In this document: positions 59,509 through 64,000 of the stretch, in pieces
Layout: each line of letters opens with the position of its first letter
Position numbering within the stretch: the stretch's first letter is position 1
DNA from: Variovorax sp. UMC13
Lineage (GTDB): Bacteria; Pseudomonadota; Gammaproteobacteria; Burkholderiales; Burkholderiaceae_C
Direction: 5' to 3'
DNA: 64,000 bases
NCBI RefSeq assembly: GCF_014170375.1
Contig: NZ_LZZW01000023.1
Coordinates: forward strand, 124,001-188,000
The notes under the pieces: generated by a model
Told to the model about the DNA's origin: nothing
Databases searched by the model: none
The model's input: only the letters and a program-made list of their open reading frames with translations
Program-made: the position numbers and the translations under genes

Positions 59509-61662
59509 TCACAGCGTGACGTTCACGCCCAGCCGCAGGGTGCGCGGCGCGCCTGGGAACAGGTAGACGTGGCCGTACTGGTAGGGCGATTCCTTCCAGT
59601 AGCGCTTGTCGGCGACGTTCTCGATGCCCAGCGTCCAGCGCGTGGCCACGCCGCCCATGCGCGTGTCGTAGCGCAGTGCGGCATCGACGCGTGTCCAGGC
59701 GGGCAGCGTGATCGATCCGTCGGGCAGCACGTTGCGCCGGCCTTCGTGCGAGAGCAGGCCCTGCACTTCGAGCCCCGGCACGGCCGCGATGCGGTAGGCG
59801 GCCTGCGCGCGCAGCACCTGCCGGGGCACGTTGGTGGGACGCTGGCCGTTGATGGCGGGCGAGAACTCGCTGCCTTCGCGCTTGGCGTCGATCAGCGTGA
59901 GGCTGCCGCCCAGGCGCCAGGGGCCGGTGCGGCCTTCGGCGCTGAGCTCGAGGCCGCGGTGCACGGCCTTGCCGTCGTTGCGGCCGATGCAGTCGGCGCC
60001 GGCGTTGCTGCAGGCGTCGATGTTGCTCATGGGGCGCGAGATGTCGAACCACGCGGCCTGCCAGTTGAAGTTCTCCTGGCCGCCCTTGAAGCCGACCTCC
60101 CATTGCCTGGAGACCAGCGCCGGCAGCGCTTCGCCCGCATTGGCGTACTGCGAGGCCTTGTTGGGCACGATCTGCGACTCCACGCCTTCGCCCCAGCTCG
60201 CATAGGCCATCAGGCCCGGTTGCAGCGCATAGCTGATGGCGAGCCAGGGTGTGGTGATGCCGTCCTTGTAGCCGGTCGGGCGCGAGCCGTCGGTGCGCAC
60301 GCTGTCGCGGTCGAGCCGGGTGTGGCGCAGGCCGACCCAGGTCGTGAGCTGCGTGTTCCAGCGGATCGCGTCCTGCAGCGAGAGTTCGGTCGAGCGCTCG
60401 TCGCGGTTGGTGTTCGGGTCGTAGACCGCGGGCTCGAGCGGCACCACGGCCGTGCCCCAGATGTTGCCGGGCGTGCCCAGGAAGGTGTTGGTCTGGTCCT
60501 GGAAGCGGTTGCGCACGCGGCTCGCCAACAGGCCGATCGACAGGTCGTGCCGCACACTGCCCGTCATGGCCTGGCCCTTGAGGTTGAGGCTGCCCGCGGT
60601 CTGCGTGCGGCGCTCGTTCTCGCTGCGGAAATCGTAGAGGTCGAAGCTGCCGTCGGAGCAGTACCGGTCGTAGTTGCCTTCGGCGCTGCAGCCGAAGGCA
60701 TAGGCGAGGCGGTCGTCGCTCTTCAGGCGCTGCTGGCCGATCTGCGCGCTCCAGCGCCAGTCGGCGTTGATGGCCTGCGTGAAGCGCAGCGTGCCGGTGA
60801 GCCCTTCGAACACCGAGGGCTGCGACCAGGGCTGGTTGTTGATGTTGATGCGCGGGTCCATCGGCGCGGGCAGTGTGCTGCCCAGCAGGCTGAAGCCGTT
60901 CTGGCTGGGCTGCGTCTTCTTGCTGTATTCGATCTCGGCCTCGATCACCGAATCGCGCGTGATGCGCCAGTCGGCCGCCAGCGAGGCCATGTGGCGCTGG
61001 CCGTCGAGTGCGAAGGTGCGCGGCTTCAGGTCTTCGGCCGCCACGTTGAGCCGGTAGCCGAACTGGCGCTCGGCACCGAAGCGCCCGCCCAGGTCGACCG
61101 CGCCCAGCACGCTGCCGCGGCCCGAGACTTCGGCGCGCACTTCGCGCAGGTCGTTCTCGGTGGGCCGCTTCACCACGTAGTTGACCAGCCCGCCCGGCGC
61201 GCTGGTGCCGGCCTGGATGCCGCTGGTGCCGCGCAGGATCTCGACGCGCTCCTTGTTGTCGAGCGCGATCGCGGTCTCGGCGCTGATCGGCAGGCCCTCG
61301 CGCCGGTAGTTGAAGCGGTTGTCCAGCACGAAGCCGCGCACCGTGAGGTAGTCCCAGTAGCCGGCCGAGTTGTAGGCGTCGGTGACCGAGGCGTCGAACT
61401 GCGTGAGGTCGGCCAGCCGGCGTGCGCCGCTGGCCTGCAGTTGCCGGCTGTCGACGATGGTGGCCGACAGCGGCACCTCCTTCAACGGCAGGTCGCCGAA
61501 GCCGGCGATGTCGGCCTGCGGCGCGGCGCTGCGCGCGTCGACGGTCACGGGGGCCAGCGTGGCCTCCTGTGGCTGCGCCTGGGCGGTGCTGGCCATCGAG
61601 AACAGGGCCGCGGCGACGGCCAGGGCAAGGGGAGAGAAGGCAGGAGAGCGAGCGACGGACAT
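59509..61662 (-). CDS. TonB-dependent outer-membrane receptor (siderophore-receptor type)
   Basis: A 717-residue outer-membrane receptor. A signal peptide ends at A-Q-A-Q; the plug domain shows T-L-A-P-V-T-V-D-A, V-E-I-L-R-G-T-S-G-I-Q and P-G-G-L-V-N-Y-V-V-K-R-P. The barrel ends in a terminal strand L-R-L-G-V-N-V-T-L. By sequence style it belongs with siderophore receptors, but it lies 37 bases downstream of thiE on the same strand. It could therefore import thiamine, a thiamine precursor or a related compound; this is inference. Confidence 0.88.
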   Translation of the reverse strand: MSVARSPAFSPLALAVAAALFSMASTAQAQPQEATLAPVTVDARSAAPQADIAGFGDLPLKEVPLSATIVDSRQLQASGARRLADLTQFDASVTDAYNSAGYWDYLTVRGFVLDNRFNYRREGLPISAETAIALDNKERVEILRGTSGIQAGTSAPGGLVNYVVKRPTENDLREVRAEVSGRGSVLGAVDLGGRFGAERQFGYRLNVAAEDLKPRTFALDGQRHMASLAADWRITRDSVIEAEIEYSKKTQPSQNGFSLLGSTLPAPMDPRININNQPWSQPSVFEGLTGTLRFTQAINADWRWSAQIGQQRLKSDDRLAYAFGCSAEGNYDRYCSDGSFDLYDFRSENERRTQTAGSLNLKGQAMTGSVRHDLSIGLLASRVRNRFQDQTNTFLGTPGNIWGTAVVPLEPAVYDPNTNRDERSTELSLQDAIRWNTQLTTWVGLRHTRLDRDSVRTDGSRPTGYKDGITTPWLAISYALQPGLMAYASWGEGVESQIVPNKASQYANAGEALPALVSRQWEVGFKGGQENFNWQAAWFDISRPMSNIDACSNAGADCIGRNDGKAVHRGLELSAEGRTGPWRLGGSLTLIDAKREGSEFSPAINGQRPTNVPRQVLRAQAAYRIAAVPGLEVQGLLSHEGRRNVLPDGSITLPAWTRVDAALRYDTRMGGVATRWTLGIENVADKRYWKESPYQYGHVYLFPGAPRTLRLGVNVTL

Positions 61663-61699
61663 GGAAGCGGGAGCAGTCTGGAAAAAGAAGAAGGAGGGG

Positions 61700-62617
61700 T
61701 CAGTGAACGCCGGCGGCCACCGCGGCGGTGAGCTCCGCGGCCGTGGCCTCGGGATCGTCGGCGGCGATCAGCGCGCGCACCATCGCGACCGAGCCCACCC
61801 CGGTGTCCAGCACCGCGGGCAGCCGTTCGGCATCGATGCCGCCGATGGCCACCAGCGACTGGCCGCGCAGCAGGCGCGCATAGGCGCCCAGGCGCGCCAG
61901 GCCCTGCGGGGCGGTGGCCATCTTCTTGAGCGTGGTCGGGAACACCGCACCCATCGCGATGTAGCTGGGGCTCACCGCATCGGCGCGCACCATCTCGGCA
62001 TAGCCGTGCGTGCTCACGCCCAGGCGCAGGCCCGCGCTGCGGATGCGCTGCAGGTCTGCGGGTGCGAGCGCATCCAGGTCTTCCTGGCCCAGGTGCACGC
62101 CATAGGCGCCGGCATCGATCGCGGCCTGCCAGTGGTCGTTGATGAACAGCAGCGCATCGGTGCCGCGCACCGCGTCCACCGCGGCCCGCGTCTCGGCCGC
62201 GATGGCGCCCGCGTCCTCGGACTTGAAACGCAGTTGCACCGTGGGCACGCCCGCGCGCGCCATGCGGCCGACCCAGGCGGCGTCGGGCAGCACCGCGTAG
62301 AGGCCCAGCCGCTCGGGGCAGGCCGCGAAGGCATTGGGGCGCCGGGCGGGCGGCAGGGGCGACATGCCGAAGTCTTCAGGCGCATCGGGCCAGGCCTGCG
62401 CATCGAAGTGGCCGGTGCGCGCGGTCTGGGCCTGCCAGGCGCGGGCCAGGCAGTCGGCATCGACGTCGATGAAGCCGAGCTTGAGGCAGTTCTGCTTTGC
62501 GGTGCCGTAGACATCCGCTTCGGTCGGGATGTCGACCGGAGCCGTTGCCGCCAGGGTGCCGAGGCGTTCGCTGCAGGTCGCGAGGGTGGCGGGGGCAGGG
62601 GTGTCGTCGTGCTTCAT
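61700..62617 (-). CDS. thiE: Thiamine-phosphate synthase with N-terminal extension
   Basis: A 305-residue protein. The C-terminal 210 residues are ThiE: Q-L-R-F-K-S-E-D, I-N-D-H-W, G-V-H-L-G-Q-E-D, G-V-S-T-H-G, M-G-A-V-F-P-T and V-A-I-G-G-I. It joins HMP-PP with the thiazole phosphate. The family is usually about 210-220 residues, so the first 95 residues are extra and match no domain that I know. The start at 62617 lies 4 bases after the thiG stop. The symbol rests on the clear C-terminal part. Confidence 0.88.
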   Translation of the reverse strand: MKHDDTPAPATLATCSERLGTLAATAPVDIPTEADVYGTAKQNCLKLGFIDVDADCLARAWQAQTARTGHFDAQAWPDAPEDFGMSPLPPARRPNAFAACPERLGLYAVLPDAAWVGRMARAGVPTVQLRFKSEDAGAIAAETRAAVDAVRGTDALLFINDHWQAAIDAGAYGVHLGQEDLDALAPADLQRIRSAGLRLGVSTHGYAEMVRADAVSPSYIAMGAVFPTTLKKMATAPQGLARLGAYARLLRGQSLVAIGGIDAERLPAVLDTGVGSVAMVRALIAADDPEATAAELTAAVAAGVH

Positions 62618-62621
62618 GTGT

Positions 62622-63440
62622 TCATTGGGTCTCGTGATGCCAGAAGGGGGTGCCGAGAACCGGCGTGCTGGGTTGGGCCGCATCCTGCGCGGCCATGGCG
62701 CCGGCGCGGTGGGCGGCGCGGCCGGCCTGCACCGCATCGGAGAAGGCGCCGGCCATCGCGACCGGGTCCTGTGCCAGTGCCACCGCGGTGTTGAGCAGCA
62801 CGCCGTCGTAGCCCCACTCCATCACCTGGCAGGCATGCGAGGGCAGGCCCAGGCCGGCATCGACCAGCATGGGCACGTCGAGCCGCTCGCGCAGCAGCTG
62901 CAATGCGTAGGGGTTGACGGGCCCGCGGCCGGTGCCGATGGGCGCGGCCCAGGGCATCACGGCCTGGCAGCCGACGTCGACCAGGCGCTGGCACAGCACC
63001 AGGTCCTCGGTGCAGTAGGGCAGCACCTGGAAGCCGTCGCGGATCAGGTAGGAGGCCGCTTCGACCAGGTTCAGCGTGTCGGGCTGCAGCGTGTAGTCGT
63101 CGCCGATCAGTTCGAGCTTGATCCATGGCGTGTCGAACAGCTCGCGCGCCATCTGCGCGGTGGCGATGACCTCCTGCACGCCGTGGCAGCCCGCGGTGTT
63201 GGGCAGCACCGGCACGCCGAGCCGGCGCAGCAGCGCCCAGAAGCCGTGGTCGTCGGTGGCGCCGGGTGCCTGGGCCGCGGTCTGCCGGCGCAGCGAGGCG
63301 GTGAGCATCGCGGGCCGCGCGCGTTCGACCGCGGCCGCGAGCACGTCGGGCGAGGGGTAGCGCGCCGTGCCCAGCAGCAGGCGGCTGTGGAAGGTCTGGC
63401 CGTACAGGACCAGCGGATCGTCGGATGGGGCGGGGTTCAT
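62622..63440 (-). CDS. thiG: Thiazole synthase
   Basis: A 272-residue TIM-barrel enzyme making the thiazole ring of thiamine from DXP, dehydroglycine and ThiS thiocarboxylate. Lys108 in W-I-K-L-E-L-I is the expected Schiff-base residue. D-A-G-L-G-L-P-S-H-A and G-Y-D-G-V-L-L-N-T-A-V are also typical. The ATG at 63440 is just after the thiS stop at 63445. Confidence 0.94.
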   Translation of the reverse strand: MNPAPSDDPLVLYGQTFHSRLLLGTARYPSPDVLAAAVERARPAMLTASLRRQTAAQAPGATDDHGFWALLRRLGVPVLPNTAGCHGVQEVIATAQMARELFDTPWIKLELIGDDYTLQPDTLNLVEAASYLIRDGFQVLPYCTEDLVLCQRLVDVGCQAVMPWAAPIGTGRGPVNPYALQLLRERLDVPMLVDAGLGLPSHACQVMEWGYDGVLLNTAVALAQDPVAMAGAFSDAVQAGRAAHRAGAMAAQDAAQPSTPVLGTPFWHHETQ

Positions 63441-63444
63441 GGCT

Positions 63445-63642
63445 TCAGCCTCCGGTGACAGGGCGGATGACCTCGATGCGGTCCTCGTCCTGGAGGGGAT
63501 GTTCGGCATAGGTCGAGCGCGGCACGAAGGCGCGGTTGACCGCCACCGCGAAGGGCGGCACGGCCTTCAGGGCCGCCAGCGCATCGGCCACCGTGGCGGG
63601 TGCGGGCAGCGTGTGCGGAATGTCGTTGATCAGCACGTTCAT
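63445..63642 (-). CDS. thiS: Sulfur carrier protein ThiS
   Basis: A 65-residue ubiquitin-fold protein ending in the required Gly-Gly (V-T-G-G). It carries sulfur as a C-terminal thiocarboxylate to ThiG. The sequence V-A-V-N-R-A-F-V-P-R-S is typical of the family. Its ATG overlaps the thiO stop in ATGA form and thiG starts 4 bases after its stop. Confidence 0.93.
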   Translation of the reverse strand: MNVLINDIPHTLPAPATVADALAALKAVPPFAVAVNRAFVPRSTYAEHPLQDEDRIEVIRPVTGG

Positions 63643-64000
63643 GCGAGGGTCTCCGTGGTCGTGAGGCCGAGGCGTTCCGCCAGCGCGGAGCGGCCGTCGG
63701 CCAGCCATTCCATCGCCATGTCGAGTATCGCCGGGGCGAGCATGAAACCGTGGCGGTAGAGGCCGTTGATCTGTAGCACGCGCGACGCCGGCTGGCGCAG
63801 CGCGGGCAGGTTGTCGGGCAGCGTCGGGCGGCACTGGGTGGCGATCTCGAGGATGCGCGCCTCGCCGAAGCCGCTGTGCACCGCATAGGCCGCGCTCAGC
63901 AGTTCGAGCGTGGAGCGCACGCTGGCCGGCGACATGTCGTTCGATTCGATCTCGGTCGCGCCGATCACGAACACGCCGCCGGGCTTGGGCGCGATGTACA
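63639..64000 (-). CDS. thiO: Glycine oxidase ThiO, C-terminal part (5' end outside window)
   Basis: The visible 120 residues are the end of a D-amino-acid oxidase-type flavoprotein. Y-I-A-P-K-P-G-G-V-F-V-I-G-A-T-E near the window edge and N-G-L-Y-R-H-G-F-M-L-A-P are the substrate- and FAD-contacting segments of ThiO. It makes the dehydroglycine for thiazole formation. The frame is open to the end of the window. Confidence 0.88.
   Translation of the reverse strand, partial: YIAPKPGGVFVIGATEIESNDMSPASVRSTLELLSAAYAVHSGFGEARILEIATQCRPTLPDNLPALRQPASRVLQINGLYRHGFMLAPAILDMAMEWLADGRSALAERLGLTTTETLA

Noticed and set aside
61663..61699. TPP riboswitch in front of the TonB receptor
   Set aside because: The gap to thiE is only 37 bases, too short for the element, and no TPP-box sequence is visible.
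59569..61731. 720-codon frame on the plus strand opposite the TonB receptor
   Set aside because: The translation has no recognisable domain, while the opposite strand encodes a complete receptor with signal peptide and terminal beta strand.
1..64000. CRISPR arrays, insertion sequences or prophage genes
   Set aside because: I saw no regularly spaced repeats, transposase, integrase or phage structural genes anywhere in the window.

Overview
The window reads as chromosomal DNA of a Comamonadaceae betaproteobacterium, most likely Variovorax or a close relative. The grounds are the high GC content, the glnA - small periplasmic protein - ntrB - ntrC block, a Burkholderiales-type trimeric porin, six Bug-family solute receptors, and a dispersed intergenic repeat of a kind I associate with this family. 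The assignment comes from gene content and style, not from a database search.

Left part (1-16 kb) is mostly housekeeping: the end of a methyltransferase gene, gamma-glutamyltransferase, an RsuA-type pseudouridine synthase, a secreted beta-propeller protein overlapping a deacetylase-like gene, a sterol-desaturase-family membrane protein, an EI24/CysZ-like membrane protein overlapping a molybdopterin-binding-domain gene, and the nitrogen-control block glnA-x-ntrB-ntrC with a sigma-54 promoter and an NtrC-like site. An exonuclease III/TonB-like lipoprotein pair, a methyltransferase and an NmrA reductase divergent from an HxlR regulator follow.

From 17 to 28.5 kb lie an Aap-like amino-acid ABC system whose two permeases are fused in one 697-residue protein and which has no ATPase nearby, a divergent class V aminotransferase, an aspartate dehydrogenase, and a three-gene module of DUF2760 protein plus two divergent Hsp70s. 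Gene remnants sit at 28.55-29.01 kb.

From 29 to 46.5 kb is a catabolic region on the minus strand. One operon has HisD-like dehydrogenase, SDR, LacI regulator, two Bug receptors, RraA, HpcH aldolase, SMP-30 lactonase, a metallo-beta-lactamase-fold hydrolase and another Bug receptor. A second has an FMN 2-hydroxyacid oxidase, SMP-30 lactonase, Bug, a GlcD-type FAD oxidase and two more Bugs, with a divergent LysR gene. The enzymes suggest uptake and oxidation of hydroxy- or sugar acids and cleavage of a 2-keto acid; the substrates cannot be read from sequence.

From 46.5 to 55.5 kb a porin faces a complete carbohydrate ABC transporter (binding protein, two permeases, ATPase), followed by a convergent LacI gene and a divergent bicupin/hydrolase pair. 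Palindromes of the type TGCATnCGnATGCA occur upstream of the HisD operon, the porin, the ABC operon and the bicupin gene. In three cases they are pairs with centres exactly 26 bp apart, pointing to a small regulon run by the two LacI proteins.

The right end holds a Baeyer-Villiger monooxygenase with an esterase and a divergent AraC regulator with 21-bp-spaced direct repeats, two identical tRNA-Asn genes, and a thiamine operon (thiO-thiS-thiG-thiE) followed closely by a TonB-dependent receptor.
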